From contig JALAAN010000010.1 of NCBI GenBank assembly GCA_023078555.1, positions 1,178,001-1,242,000 on the forward strand: a DNA stretch of 64,000 nt, given 5' to 3'. The notes beneath the pieces were generated by a model, which made no database searches, had not been told where the DNA came from, and saw nothing but the letters and a program-made list of their open reading frames with translations. This stretch comes from Ulva prolifera (taxonomy: Eukaryota > Chlorophyta > Ulvophyceae > Ulvales > Ulvaceae). The position numbers and the translations under genes are program-made. Below, in pieces: positions 1-12,229 of this stretch (the stretch's first letter is position 1; the number at the start of each line of letters is the position of its first letter).

Positions 1-1240
1 CTCATCGGCGGAGATGTACACTGCTCCGAAACATCCCAAAGCGCAGGCCCATCTAACAGAGTCCAGCAGTCGCTCTAGCAGCCGCCCTGGTGATTGCCCC
101 TTGGCTATACGCGCGACAGCTGTCACGGAGTGCAGCCCTCCCCGCAGCACCAAGCCTATGCACGCACCGCGTAGGGCTGACCTATAGCACCGCTGGAACT
201 GCCGTAGTCTCTCTGACGAGCAAGGAGCACAAGGCTTTATCTCCTGTACGTTGCGCTCACCATGATGCACGGCAAGCGCCATGACGGGCAGTACGAAGCG
301 CGGTCACGCTCGCATCCCACATTCAGGGCGCTGAGTCCATCTGCCTCAAGCCAGTAGCTAAATAAACGGCCCAATGTTTATGTTTCGCAGTCCCAGATTG
401 TAGTACTTTCGTTTGCAGCTGTAGAGCCGAGCAATCGCGTGTCATCAGGAGCGACCGGCTTACACCTGTCCTGTGACCAAAATGGGCAACATCTGACTTC
501 ACGGGAATTCTTTCCCGTCCCAGACATACCACAGCACCCTTGTTTTGGACGACCTACATCGACGTGACCGGGGTCCTTGGCGCTGAGTTCTTGGTGTCAC
601 TGACTCCTGCCATGCATGCCAATGAGTGGCTACCAGGAATGCTGACCAAGCATCCCGTCCAAGATCGCGGACGGGACCACACAGCGATGACCTGGCAAGG
701 TCCCCGAGATTTCCCGTCATCTCGCCGAACCGGAAGCGACACCGTGACGAACCTGCACCTCCACACATCATCTGCGCACGGCCGGTGCTAGTCCCGTACG
801 CTGCGGACAACCGCGCGGGTTGCATCTGCTAGCTGTCGCGACATGTCGCGGGCATTCCTGATGCATGGTGCTCGAAGCACGCCGTTTCGTATCCAGCGTA
901 AGGTCACACTCCAAGACACCACGGCCGTCACGCCGTAATCATGCTGTATGCGATGGCCTGAGCTGTCGGGCGCAGCCCGCGTGTAGCGCGCATGTGCGAC
1001 ACTGTGAACGCACAATCTGTCGTCTGCGCGCAGAGCTCACACATATGAAAGATGCCATGAATTGTATGACCCCTCTGGCGTGCGCGCGCGTTCTCGAGAT
1101 GTTCCATGGTCGCAAATTTCACTGGCCAGGGGCGTTTCACACCTGCCTGGGGGACTTCAAATGATGCGATATCAAGAACGTGCCCACTTACACGCATACG
1201 TATAAACGTGGGCAACGCAGTTTCAACGCGGTGTCAAATG
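1..1240. other. Intergenic sequence, no gene recognised
   Basis: Short open frames occur on both strands but none shows a recognisable domain, a signal peptide or splice sites with matching phases. No RNA gene is seen. It lies left of the interspersed repeat that starts near position 1241. Confidence 0.5.
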
Positions 1241-1586
1241 TGTTACAAGGACAAAGCAAGCAAGGCAGGGGGCACCGCGAGCAACAACCAGGGGAACCGC
1301 ACACCACGCAACAAGCCACACGCAGCACACATCAACACACCCACGCAACGTCAGCACCCACGCCGGCCACAGCCACACAGCCACACACACAAGCCTCCCA
1401 CCCAGTACCCACATGTGCAAGCACACCCATGTTGCAAGCACACCCACACGCCCACCCCACCCGCACCCGGCCCACCAGCCAGGCGCAAGAGCCCCGAAGG
1501 CACACACCGCCAAGGCCGCTGAGCACAGAAACAGTGAAGCCCCAACAACAACCCCCGCCCGGGGAGGCCCCCGCCTCCCCCAGCAC

Positions 1587-1631
<45 letters not shown>

Positions 1632-1745
1632 CCCCCCCCCGCCGGCGCCCAGCCCCTGCACACCACCCCGCCCACCCACGAACACATACCGGGCCCGCAA
1701 CCCACAAAGACCAGCCCAGCCTGCCCAAACCACCCGGCCGCGCCC
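1241..1745 (+). repeat. Interspersed X-Y repeat, copy 1
   Basis: A C/A-rich stretch made of two blocks. Block X (about 1241-1400) starts with TTACAAGGACAAAGCAAGCA and runs into CACA-rich sequence. Block Y (about 1440-1700) contains CCAGCCAGGCGCAAGAGCCC. Both recur at 54.18-54.95 kb, where X and Y occur in both orientations. Here X and Y are in the same orientation, so this may be the simpler form of the element. Long open frames on both strands across this stretch (up to 262 codons) are artefacts of low complexity. No clear target-site duplication was found for this copy. Confidence 0.75.
1589..1640. repeat. Poly-C tract inside the Y block
   Basis: 52 bases of C interrupted by a single T at 1629. 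It lies where the 54-kb Y blocks have a mixed C/A stretch, so it looks like local expansion within the repeat. Homopolymers of this length are also prone to assembly length error. Confidence 0.95.
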
Positions 1746-4036
1746 CAATGGCGGGCCACACGCAGACGCACGGGGAAGTCAGCGGCGAAGCGCGGCACGC
1801 CAGAGCCGCCACTACGACAAAGCGGACGATGCCACGAGCGCACGCAGCAGCGACCGCCCATCAGGCAGCCCGGCCGGCTGCGCAGCGCCGCTCAGGCCGG
1901 GTGGCCTGTGAGCGGCGTGAGGTCATCGGACGGGACTGCCAGCCCCGCCAAAGCTGCCTTGCCCGCATGGCGTGCCATCAGCGGGGCAGCCGCGCGCACC
2001 GTACCTGCCGAGCCACCGCGCGGCACAGCGTCGTGGACAGCGTCGTGGACACGAGCACAGGGGTCGCGCATCGAATTCTCCTACGACAGCCGCCGAGAGT
2101 CTGCGCTCGAACCTACAGCAACGTCAGCAAGCCGGTTCAGGAAGGCGAATGCGGCCGGCCGATCCTCCCGTACGTCTCGTGAGAGAGCGGCACAAGAGTG
2201 AATGCGCCGGAGCCCGCCCGGCCATATTCGTCATGCAGTGTACATGTGCCTGGGACCGTATGTAGCAGTCGTATATCTCAACGTTGACACGTTAACATAA
2301 CATATGCCACATGCAAATGTGCAAGGATCCTTGTCGACAAAGGACAAAGGCGACGAGGCGGGCAGCACCGCGGACTCGGCGTGCAGGTGCACGGGTATGC
2401 ATGTGCCGCATGCGCAGCCTCTCTAGATCTACAGCAATATAAACGTCCCCATGTCACCCCGGCCGGATCCGTCACCCCTGCTAGAGGTCAGTGTCTCTAC
2501 AGCGATGTTCCCATGCATGCGGGGGACGTGCACGCCACCCCTGCCGGAGGTCCTCCTTCAGTGTGACACCTGTAGGTGCCAGAGCCGCTGCCGCGGGACC
2601 CGAGGTCTTCGATGTCTCTATTCAGAGAGCACACGCAAGGTCCCGCAAAAAGCCGACTCGGAGCCCCGACACCGCATGGCGCTGCATGCAAGGGCCGGGC
2701 AAATCACCGGGGCTGCCTGCTGCAGGCCAGCCTTCGCAACCCTACCTGCCTCTGCAGCCTAGGCTGCAGAGGCAGCTGCCAGCTGGGCCCCGGTCGTCAG
2801 CTCTCGTGAGAGCGGGCCCGCTCAGACACCCGTCCATGCATGCATGCCGATATGCTGCAGACGAGATCTGGTGTGAACATGTGGCTTCATATGTTACCAA
2901 ACACCGTAGCGATGACCGAGAAGATGTGTATTGCATCTGGGTGCCTATGCACGCATCATGCCACCATGCCGTGTACAACCAGGCGCAGGACTGCTTTGTG
3001 TGCCAATGTTGCCGATTGAGGAAGCATCTTGATGTAGATATCTGACTATGAATTCATACATGCAGTCATCTAATCGGGTGTATCTTCGGACATGCGGTCA
3101 CATATAGGGTGCTAGCTGGCCAGCTAGCTGGTGAACAGCTGCTGCACAGCTCACGTTCACCACCGGCAGTGTCACCAGCGTGAATCTTGCCTGATCCACC
3201 AGCTGTGCACTGGCAGAGATGCTGCATACCGGTATGGTACGCCTGTATACCGATGGCAGCCGTGGTCTGCCTGTCCTGCGCGATCAGTGGCCGCCTGACC
3301 GCTGCCTAGGTCAACACCCGCTTGGTGGCCACCTATCCTTTGGCCTTGCCGGCAAGGCTCTTGTCAACTCCCGTGGCTCGGTCATGCAGCATGACTCATG
3401 GCTCAGTGCGATGCATTAATGAAGCTTCTTGTTTGAATGTTGCTGCTGGCATGGGCATTTCGTTTCTACGGGTACACAGTGTACTACACACGCATATAGA
3501 GTGGACGCGACATTGACTCGTCCGCCCATGGCCATGCTTGCGGCTGCAGGCAACGCCTTCAGGCAACGTCTCCCTCTGGTCTGGCGAGATGTGGGGCAAC
3601 ATCATGCAGGCTGGGGAAGGAAATGTCGAGCTTCAAGCAGCGGTTCGTGTGCAAGGCTGCAGCGGGGGGGCCGCCACACCAAAGACACCAGTGCAAGGCA
3701 CCAGAACATTCTACAGGCATGCTGCACTGAGGGGTCTGCCACAAAGCCAAGACACCAGTGCATACATTCTACATGCATGCAGCCTACATGCCTGCGATGG
3801 CAGCCTGCAACAGCGCGGCGCAGTTCTGTGCAGTGCCATGATGTGCGCCACTGGCGCGAGGTGCTACCAGATGTGATACAAACATTGCAGAAGCAGGCCG
3901 CCAGCGATGGCTGGATCTCTCCGCACCTGATGCCATTCGCTGCTGCTGCACAGACACCTCGTTATCTCGAGTTATGCAGCGCTGCGCTGTTGTGTGCCGG
4001 CCATGCACAGACCGTTTTGCATCAGGGCACGGTAGG
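1746..4036. other. Intergenic sequence with palindromes
   Basis: No gene recognised. A perfect 28-bp palindrome lies at 2747-2774 (half site TGCCTCTGCAGCCT) and an 18-bp perfect palindrome, GCTAGCTGGCCAGCTAGC, at 3111-3128. TGCATGCA-type octamers are frequent. A tract near 3660-3780 repeats the phrase CCAAGACACCAGTG-CATTCTACATGCATG in degenerate form. Confidence 0.5.
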
Positions 4037-4043
4037 TATATAA
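4037..4043 (+). promoter_or_regulatory. Possible TATA box (TATATAA)
   Basis: TATATAA lies 114 bp before the ATG of a 94-codon open frame at 4157 and about 500 bp before an AATAAA at about 4541. The spacing is compatible with a short transcription unit. The motif alone is weak evidence. Confidence 0.3.
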
Positions 4044-4156
4044 GGCTACCGCCGCAAGTTAGCTACGGATTTCGACTCAGTACATCTACTCGTTATCTCT
4101 GTAACTTGACTGTTGATCCTCAACGGCATCAGCACCACCTCGCTAAAGCAAGTTGC

Positions 4157-4441
4157 ATGCGCGAGAGAAGCGTGACTGCGAGTGGCGTCAGCCAGAAGCA
4201 ATGGACCCTCATGTCAGGTGTTCCCGAACGCTTTCAGCTGAGGGCTGTGCTAGCAGGCTGGGAGCAGATCACATATGGCCACGCTGTTGGGTTCCAGTTG
4301 GCTGGCGCCCTGACAAAAACATGCCCACTGGTACCCGGTGACAAGCAACCCAGCAGGTGTGGGGGCATTTTCAACTACATCCGCGGCGGATCACAACGTC
4401 TTGGAACCTGCGCCTGTGCATTGGAAATGCACTGCTCATGA
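4157..4441 (+). CDS. Possible small protein, unknown (94 aa)
   Basis: An ATG-initiated open frame of 94 codons starting MRERSVTASG. Support is positional only: a TATATAA element at 4037 and an AATAAA hexamer near 4541 flank it. No domain, signal peptide or membrane segment is recognised, and no splice sites were resolved. It could equally be a chance frame inside a non-coding transcript. It lies tail to tail with the minus-strand SnoaL-like gene that ends at 4620. Confidence 0.2.
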   Translation: MRERSVTASGVSQKQWTLMSGVPERFQLRAVLAGWEQITYGHAVGFQLAGALTKTCPLVPGDKQPSRCGGIFNYIRGGSQRLGTCACALEMHCS

Positions 4442-4619
4442 TGTCATGATGCTGTCTCAGAGACAGTGTGTGGCTTCTCTGTCAAGTGCGAGCCGAATCC
4501 GGGATTTGCCATGCTGTTAGAGGCGTGTGTAATGTGACATTAATAAAATGCCATATTCACAGACATACCCACGGCTGCTGTGGATCCCCTTGCTGGGACG
4601 GGTGCTGATGAAATCACGG

Positions 4620-5219
4620 TCAACCTTCCTTCGACTCTGCAGGCCTGCCAAGGCCGCTCTCAGCGACTAGTGCCTGGCGATAAACTCGAGTTTCAGCTAT
4701 CTGATTGTTCACAATCGATAAGGCGGACACTCCGCCAAATAATTCTTTCTCTGCGGAAGCGCTATCTCCGTCTTTCACGGCTGACTTGGAAAATGTGCCT
4801 TCTGCGGACCACTCAACCATACAGACACCCTGGTCTGCATCGGAAATCAAAGTGTTGATAGTGAATGTGAGATCCGGATACGCTGTCCTGACGCCTGTGA
4901 TACCTTTTTGCATCGCGGCACGGCCCTCAGAAGAAGCGCCGCTCCAGATCATATCACGCTGTATGTGCCCTTCTGCCATGACCTCATCGAGCACATCTAC
5001 ATTGCCCTTGCTCCATGCTTCTTCGTACAGCTGCAGCATGATCTGTGTGAACACCTTGCGCACGACATATGCATGTTCACACCTGCCTGGCGCAGAGGAG
5101 ACTACACATGAATTGCGCCACACAGAACCATGAAGATGCAGGCTACCTGCCGCGCGCATCGCTCGTATGCTGTGACATCGTGGGCTGCCACTCGCACAAA
5201 CCGTGCTGATTGCACCCAT
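4620..5219 (-). CDS. SnoaL-like / NTF2-fold protein
   Basis: About 199 residues if translation starts at the ATG at 5219. The C-terminal 125 residues carry the SnoaL-like (polyketide cyclase-like, NTF2-fold) signature. It begins with LYEEAWSKGNVDVLDEVMA, followed by GRAAMQKGITGVRTAYPDL, then an acidic strand with VCMVEWSAEGTF, and ends IVNNQIAETRVYRQ. In this family the fold forms a small-molecule pocket, but the many algal and plant members have no assigned substrate. The first 65 residues are Arg/Ser-rich, start MGAISTVCASG and could be an organelle-targeting leader. They could also contain an unrecognised intron, since a TTGCAG acceptor-like site lies at about 5240. The stop is TGA at 4620-4622. 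Family call is firm; start and substrate are not. Confidence 0.72.
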   Translation of the reverse strand: MGAISTVCASGSPRCHSIRAMRAAGSLHLHGSVWRNSCVVSSAPGRCEHAYVVRKVFTQIMLQLYEEAWSKGNVDVLDEVMAEGHIQRDMIWSGASSEGRAAMQKGITGVRTAYPDLTFTINTLISDADQGVCMVEWSAEGTFSKSAVKDGDSASAEKELFGGVSALSIVNNQIAETRVYRQALVAESGLGRPAESKEG

Positions 5220-6980
5220 CGTCCACGCGATTGTGAACCGCTGCAATGGAGCTTCGGAGTGCGGATCATGACACGACTTTCGCGGATGGAGCTAGTTCAA
5301 TCCTGAAAATGAGATTATCCGATAGCAGCGCAACCGGACCTGGAGGACAGGACGCGGAGGGACAGATCAAGAGATCCAAACGCAGTCCGAGGGTCTACGA
5401 ATGAAGCTGGCACGCTGGAGCGGTCAAACGAAAATAATGTGATATTCCGGCGCTGTTGAGACGCCAAGGTTGGCATTGATAGCACTGTATTCCGCAATGT
5501 GCGATCCTCGTGTCCTACTGAGTGTTGCTGTGGCATGCCATAGCACAAACACGTCAGTGGCTTCGGTGCTACATGCCTCTCCGACTTGGTCCTTGTGACA
5601 CGGACACGACAGTGGCTACGGCCCCGTTCGCAAACCTCTTCGTCGCTTTGCGGCCGTTCTCAAGGAACTGAGTGAGTCCCGCCTTTATAGCTTTCGGAGG
5701 CAGGTACAATTCAGGAAGCAGGACCAGCTGTATAATTGGTTGCTTGCCTCATCGGCTCTAGCGGTGTAGGCCATCGGAGACAGGAACGAAGTATGGATGG
5801 CTGCTGACGGTCGGCTTCTTGATGGTCAACTGACACTATCTCGGGCCATTGCATGGCAGAGCAAGTACTCAAATCAATCAACATACAGCAACGACCGGCG
5901 TCCACGCGAAGAGCAACTGCCAACTCTCACTCCAGCCGATTAGCCGGACAATATTCTTGTTGCAGCATGCACAAATGTGAGTCTCACAACAGCCACATAC
6001 AATGGCATGAGTGGCATACGCGTGATCTGTGACATAATCGTCTGACATACAAAGCCACTGGTTCCGGACAGGAGAGGCACGGCCACCTCAACCAAGTCAC
6101 TCCCTGCAATCTCAGAAATATGATGCACCATTCATGCTGCGCCATGCTAGACAAACACCGTTCCCTTGTGGGGGTCGTATCCGAAGGATTCACCGCTAGA
6201 CCTTCTAAGCAGCACCACAAGCTGCATGCTTGTCGTAGACTGCTGTTGCAAGCAGGCCAGCTCTAGCCGCAAGCCAGGGGGCACAGAACTAACATGCAAC
6301 ATGTTACAACATCGTTCACCATATTTCGCAACGGCTTCATACAGCCACGACAAAACTTTGTGCGATCATACATCGCAGGAACCTCCAGCCTAGCCTAGTC
6401 GATTGTCCCACAGCACACCCCTCGGCGCCTCGCCCCGGCCAGGGAGCCTTGCTCTCCCCTCCACCTGCCGCCCCCAACACCCTCTCTACATCTACCGCAC
6501 ATGGCTCCCACGTGTGTCTAGCAAGAAAATTCTTCTGCATCATCCAGAAAGCCCCTGTCGCCACTCCTCTCTATCACCCAGCCAGCCCCCGCCACCCCCC
6601 TGCCTGGACTGGGTCTGGCCCACCCAGTGCCCCGGCCAACTCGGAGACCCACATCGGAAACGCCTCGTCAGCCACACCCATGGCGCTGCACCTGGCCTTT
6701 TGGCAAGGACTCAACGCCAAACCTGGCCAGCACCACATCGTGCCGTTGCCGGCATTCGGCACACCATGCACGCTGACCGCCCCTCTCAGGCGCCCCCCAC
6801 GCCAACAGGCGCATCATGACCGGCTCAATCAGGCCAAACTCAATGACAACCTCATCGTGCCCCCTTCCACATTCCTTGAGACCCGGCAAACCTGGGGGCT
6901 CACCACCGCACAGCCCTGGCCCCCTGGCCCAGGTGATCACCACACCGCCCCCACCTCCCAATTCCACAGGGCGGAATCGC
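5220..6980. other. Intergenic sequence, no gene recognised
   Basis: Mixed composition with AT-richer stretches. Short frames on both strands show no recognisable domain. The part next to 6980 is probably the 3-prime untranslated region of the CDCA7-like gene, which is transcribed leftward. Confidence 0.45.
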
Positions 6981-9217
6981 TCACCGGGCAGAGCAGCGGC
7001 GGCGCGCGCGCCTGAGCGCGCCGTGAATCGTGCCAGCCGCCGGCCCGCCCAGCGTGTTGGTCGCGTCGCCCAGCACCGGCTGCTCGCCGACGGTGCCAGA
7101 GAGGCCCTTGGCCATGGAGCGCGTGGTCTTCCCCGCGCGCATCGCCGGCGCCGCGCCGGCCTTGGCGGCGCGACCGCCACGCTTCGTCACACCGCCGGCC
7201 GGCGCCAGCGGGCGCTTGCCGGCGGGGCGGCTGATCACAGGAGCCTCGGCATCCCCTGCACTCCCGTCCACAACTCAGCACTGGTTCAAACAATGTACAC
7301 CGATTGATCAGTCACCTCATACATAGCCACACTAAACAGCAGAGCGTGCTGCATCCAGTGTCAAACAGAAGCACCGGCTGCTTTCACTGCAGAAAGAAGC
7401 AAAGATGCATGGATCTGCTGCAGACGCACCCTCCTAACGTCAATCAGAGCACTTCTGCGTTCCCGCAAAGAAAACGCCCCCTCACGGACGCGCTCGCTGT
7501 GACGATGCCGTAGGGAGATCCAGGGAACAAATCACAAAAGCTCGCGCCATGGTACGGCAGAGCACAAGAGCAGAATACGTGGCACCGCAAACAGAAGCAC
7601 ACGAGCCTTGTCCACAATGTCAACTAGCAAGCAGCAGAACCCACCACCAGGCAGCCCGGCGCAGCGGGGTGACACACCAGCGCGCGACTCAGCGCCGCCA
7701 TCGCCGTCCGCGATCGTGCGCTCGCTGTCACCGCTTCGCTGCGAGCAGCCACCGCCGCCGCGCTCCTCAGGGGCGCCGCCGGGGGCCGTGCCATCGGGGG
7801 CCAGCACGCGCGCCTCGACGGTGGCCTCCGCCGAATCAGGCGAGGCAGCGGCGGGGCTGGGCGGGACCGGCTCGGCGGCGGGAGCGGGACCCGGAGGGAA
7901 GGGCACGCCGTGCTCCAGCGCCCACTTCTCGGGGTAGCCGCCGGGCACGGCGAGCGTGCCGGCGCGCACGGCAGCGAGCACCTCCGGCTGCAGGCGGTTG
8001 AGCACGAGGCAGTGCGCAACCGAGAGGTAGCCCTCCGCCAGGGCGGCGCTGCACGCGGGCGCACTGCGTCAGAGGCGCGGGGTGGGGTGTGGCTGCGACC
8101 GCAGGGGCGCCGTACAGACCGCGGGGCGCCGTACAGATGTGGTGTGCTGGGCGCGGTGCGCAGTGCACGCTGTACAGGCGTGAGCATCACGTATGTGGAC
8201 GGCTCACACTCAGGCCAGGACAGCAGGCATCGGCAAGGACGCCTCGCCGCGGCACCGTGCGGCTCTGCTGCGTGAGTGGCGACGAGAACACGGAATGGAG
8301 CGTGCTCCGGCGCGCGGCAGATGGCTGAATCAGGACGTGGCACCAGAGCCTGTGAGGAACAAAGTGCACAGGCTCCGGCAATCGCAGCGGGCCGTGTGGG
8401 GGGGCGTACCGGTACATGGTGCCGGTGGGCGCCCAGCCGCGGCGCGAGCGGTGGGCGGAGCAGTTGCAGAGGTCGCGGCAGCAGGGGCAGACCCAGTCCT
8501 CGGTTGCGTTGGCCTCGTCGACGTTCTCGCCGTACCGCATGAACAGGCAGTCGCCGCAGAGCTGGCCGAAGAGCGTGTGGCAGCGGGAGCAGGACGTGCG
8601 CTTGCCGAGGGTCTTCTGGCGGCACTGGTGGCACGTCACGCCGTCCACCTTGTCGTATATCTGCAGCCACGGGGCAGTGAGGTCACATGGGGGGTGCTGC
8701 ATGCAACGCGTGTGGCAATCGCATTTCTGGGCTGGCCTCACCACAGAGCCAATAGCTGCTGGAAGCCTGATCGCATATACAGCAGAAACAAACATTGGGA
8801 ATCCTTTGAAGGTGAAGCAGTTGACAGCACAGAGGCACAGACCAGCAACGCAGGCTGAATGCAAAAATCTCCTGATCTAGACGTTGGCGCTAATGTGAAC
8901 CACGAGCTGGACCAGTACTAAGCGGCGGAGCACATGCAGTGCAATGGAACGGAGCACGTATCACCACTTGGCGACAAGGAAAGGTGCTCACCCGCTTCCC
9001 TGACTGCGAGCAGAAGCCATCCTTAAATAGAGTCCACTCTTCATTTGCCACACCGAGAGCCAGCACGTGCTCCTCACTGTATGCCTCCTCCCTGCATGCT
9101 TCGATGAACTTCCCTGAAAACAAAGCTTTCCTCGCCCGGACGTGCTTGACTTTCTCAGTCGGGTCTACACCGGAAAGGTGATTCTCGTCGTAGTTCACTG
9201 CCCCTTTTCCAGCAATC
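6981..9217 (-). CDS. CDCA7-type zinc-finger protein (zf-4CXXC_R1)
   Basis: Spliced minus-strand gene; four exons were resolved with matching phases: about 9217-8992, 8660-8410, 8048-7648 and 7255-6981 (stop TGA). The second exon holds the diagnostic CDCA7 C-terminal domain. It starts IYDKVDGVTCHQCRQKT, then CSRC, CGDC followed by LFMRYGE, WVCPCC, and CNCS followed by RRGWAPTGTMYR. The third exon continues with LAEGYLSVAHCLVLNR, the plant-style end of the domain, then an acidic/Pro-rich region. The last exon is basic. CDCA7 proteins act in the nucleus, bind DNA and, with the HELLS/DDM1 remodeller, support maintenance DNA methylation. One odd feature: the last cysteine pair reads CNCSAH where the family usually has CSxC, so one ligand is His. 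The 5-prime end is not resolved: the first exon begins at a splice acceptor, so further upstream exons are expected. Confidence 0.88.
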
Positions 9218-9225
9218 CTGCCAGA

Positions 9226-12200
9226 CCTTCTGCTGCTGTCTGCAAACAGAAGACCGCATCAGAGCGAGGCCTACCGCAAATGCGACCATGCTTGGAAGCT
9301 GTGAACACATATGTCAATAATTATGCAGCGTATGGATGGTCAGTGCTGTTCTTGGGCGCTGGCGCGGGAGCAGTGCGGCATTCCACGCGAAGGCTCATTC
9401 AAACCTCGTTCGGGGTCTTCACTTGGGGTCATATTGGCGCACTGCTGGGCATACAGGACAACTTACTCCCATCACTCTGAAGCAGCGTCTACGTGCAACG
9501 AGATTCCAAATGGACTATATGGGAGCTCGGCGCGATAAAACGACCTACAGCTAGCCTCGCCGGTGGCCGGTGGCACTGAGGTAAAGATTGGGCAAGATAC
9601 ACAGCCATGCAGTAAGATAGATACGGGATAGGAAATAACAGCTTCCTGCTGGTTGTCTTGGCATGCGAGAAAATGACGCTATGGCCTGTCGGAGTGAAGG
9701 CGGGCGCCCGCAGGACGAATATGGACAACGGCTTGCTATGTTGAAGCCATGCAGCAAGCGCCAGATGAGGCAGAAACACTGCTATCATAAGAACATGTAT
9801 CGAACCTTGCGAAGATAGCATTCGGACGGCCGGCACTTTCCTGGGCCGGGAGGGCTGCTTCGATGGCTCTGCGACCACTTGCTGCAGCTCATGTGACGCC
9901 TGCAGCACAGTAAAGCATCACAGCTGTAACAACGCTATATTATGATGCAGGATGTGCCGTTCAAGTAGGCATGCAGCAGGCCCCTCTCCAGGCGGATCCC
10001 GGCCCCGTTCAAAAGAAGAGGACAATTACCGACAACACCGTGGCCATCTTCTCTTGCAGAGCCTCCATACGCCGCCTCCTCTCGACTTCGATGTCTGGCA
10101 TTGCGTCCTTGTGTACTCCTACTCGAGGCATGGCTCAGGCAGATCTTGATTCCACGGGCTCAAAGCCGTTCAAACGAATAACGAGTCCTCGACAGGATGA
10201 AACGAGCATGACCGGCACGAAGATGCTTCGATAGCGTCTCTGAATCAATCTAGACTTATCTCTGGATCAATGGGCAGTTCAAAAGCACATGAGCAATCGT
10301 GGCTCAGTGCTCCTAACGCATGGCTCCGACATAAGGGGGTGCCGCATGGGGTTCAAACGCACGAAGTATTCGTAGCAGCACTGGCACGCAGAACGCACGC
10401 TGAATGCACGATGATGGCAAGCAGTCCGCAAAAGATCCATTGCATGACATCAGTCCGCGCAACATCCTGTACATGCATGAAAAACGTGAATACCCGTGCA
10501 TACATCATAAGAGCATGCAAGCCGGCTTCCAGAGGCAAACTGGAGTACCTGGGGCACCGATCGAGCGGCCGCAGGACATTTCGATCGGTGCCCCAGGTAC
10601 TCCAGTTTGCCTCTGGAAGCCACCAGTTTCAGCTGGCCCAGACGAGGCAGATTGGCTACGAGGCAACGGAAGTCAGCCGAAAGTTATCATCTGGTGTAGA
10701 TGCCATACCACTCCGAACCTGCCTGAATGCCTGCCTCCATGTGTGTCAAACGTGTGTGTGCATGCCAAGGTGGACCATACTGTTCATGCATGAAAAGTGT
10801 ACCAGCACCATGGTGTGTACTGTTCATGCATGCATGGATGCTTTTGAGAAGTGCACACCATGGTGTGTACTTTCAACAGCATGCATCCATGGCGAGGGAG
10901 CCCTGTTGTGGCCTTCCATCGATACCAAGGATCTGCGTTCGAGGAGTGGCTGCGGGAGAACAACAGGCCTCACAGGAGCACGATGAGACCATCCTCAAGC
11001 GATGCTGAACATCTGTGAAAGCTCTCTGCACAACACACTCGCAGTGCTTTCCATATGCTTTACAGTGGGTCACAGTACGCCAAGCCGTTTACTGTCGGGA
11101 CGGACAACGTCCTAGCACCGTGAACAAAGCAGCAGAGTTTTTATTAAAAAAAAAACCATGTTTCCAGGGCAGATTAGTTTGTCGAACAAATGCACTACAG
11201 TACCTTGGGATGGTTTCTTTCAATGAGACACAGTGAAACATCCCAGCCAGACTGAGCACGGCCCTGGACACGTCAAGACATGGTAGGAGACACTATCACG
11301 AGGGCACGGGGTCGCACATCCAGGCATAATTCTGTGCTTGTTGTGGGATCAGGCTGTGGCGGATGCTGGACTAACACCGCAGCAGCGTTTGTCAGCAGTG
11401 GGCACCCAGCTGTGTCCACAATCGTGGCTTCTAACGTCAGCCCACAAGAGAGGTAGGTATGTGTGAACATCTATATGCAGGCATTTGATAGCCTCTGGTC
11501 ACCTTGGCACCTGCACATGCTGTGCCAGCAGCTGCAGTATCTCGTGGCATTGTGTGATACCACCTGGCCGGCTGTGTTCAACATCACATAACACACACAT
11601 GCATCAGAAATGGGCAGGAACATCGAGATTATCGCTGCTCTTTTGGTCGGGACCGACATGGTTGTCAGGCAATTCAGAGCCTGCACAGCGAGATCGAATG
11701 CCGTGATACAAAATCCCGTTTCCTAGCACAAATGCATTGAACAGGTAAGAGCGTTCTGCCTTTTAACCGGCCGAGAGTGCATACGATCAATCGACAGCTG
11801 CTGCAGCCAAAGTAGCTGCAATGTTGATGGTGATCATCGGCCCGAGGGCTCTTGCAGCATCGACAAACTGCCGGAGCACGTCCGAGACAAACCTTTCGGG
11901 CTGCCGGTCGCATCACTCGTGTCCAAGCGTTTCCCGATGTTACTCAGAAGTGCTATCTCGATCACGAAGACAGGCATCTCTGCGACGCGTACAGTGAGGC
12001 GCCGTGTGTCGACGGACTTCTGCAGTTCCGTTACGTTAAGAGTGGTCAACGCAAGGGATACAGAACAGAATCTTCAACCTACAACAGGTATAAACTCTCT
12101 GATTGGTGGTTAGTGACGACCGCCAGTGTCTCAACGTCAGAGCTGCTGTCAGCTCCTGTAGTCGACGCTGGGAAATGCACGTCCAATACAAACATATTCA

Positions 12201-12229
12201 ATAAAGATTGCCTAGTTGTCACGAAGCGT
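9226..12229. other. Intergenic sequence with hairpins, no gene recognised
   Basis: The missing 5-prime exon(s) of the CDCA7-like gene may lie at its left edge. A minus-strand frame at 9489-9908 has one hydrophobic stretch but no recognisable domain. A 238-codon plus-strand frame at 10270-10986 runs through the 10.5-kb inverted repeat and looks spurious. A degenerate direct repeat of CACCATGGTGTGTACT occurs near 10807-10872. Confidence 0.45.
10524..10621. repeat. Perfect 41-bp inverted repeat (long hairpin)
   Basis: Arms 10524-10564 and 10581-10621 are perfect reverse complements over 41 bp, separated by a 16-nt loop that contains a NotI-like GCGGCCGC. The left arm starts GGCTTCCAGAGGCAAACTGG. 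A transcript would fold into a long perfect stem of the kind processed into small RNA. The sequence shows only the symmetry, not transcription. Confidence 0.97.

Noticed and set aside
1180-2201. Several 130-260 codon frames on both strands
   Set aside because: They run through the C/A-rich repeat and a 52-base C tract, are Pro- or Gly-runs and recur in the 54-kb repeat; composition explains them.
10270-10986. 238-codon plus-strand frame
   Set aside because: It reads through both arms of the 41-bp hairpin and shows no domain or hydrophobic segment.
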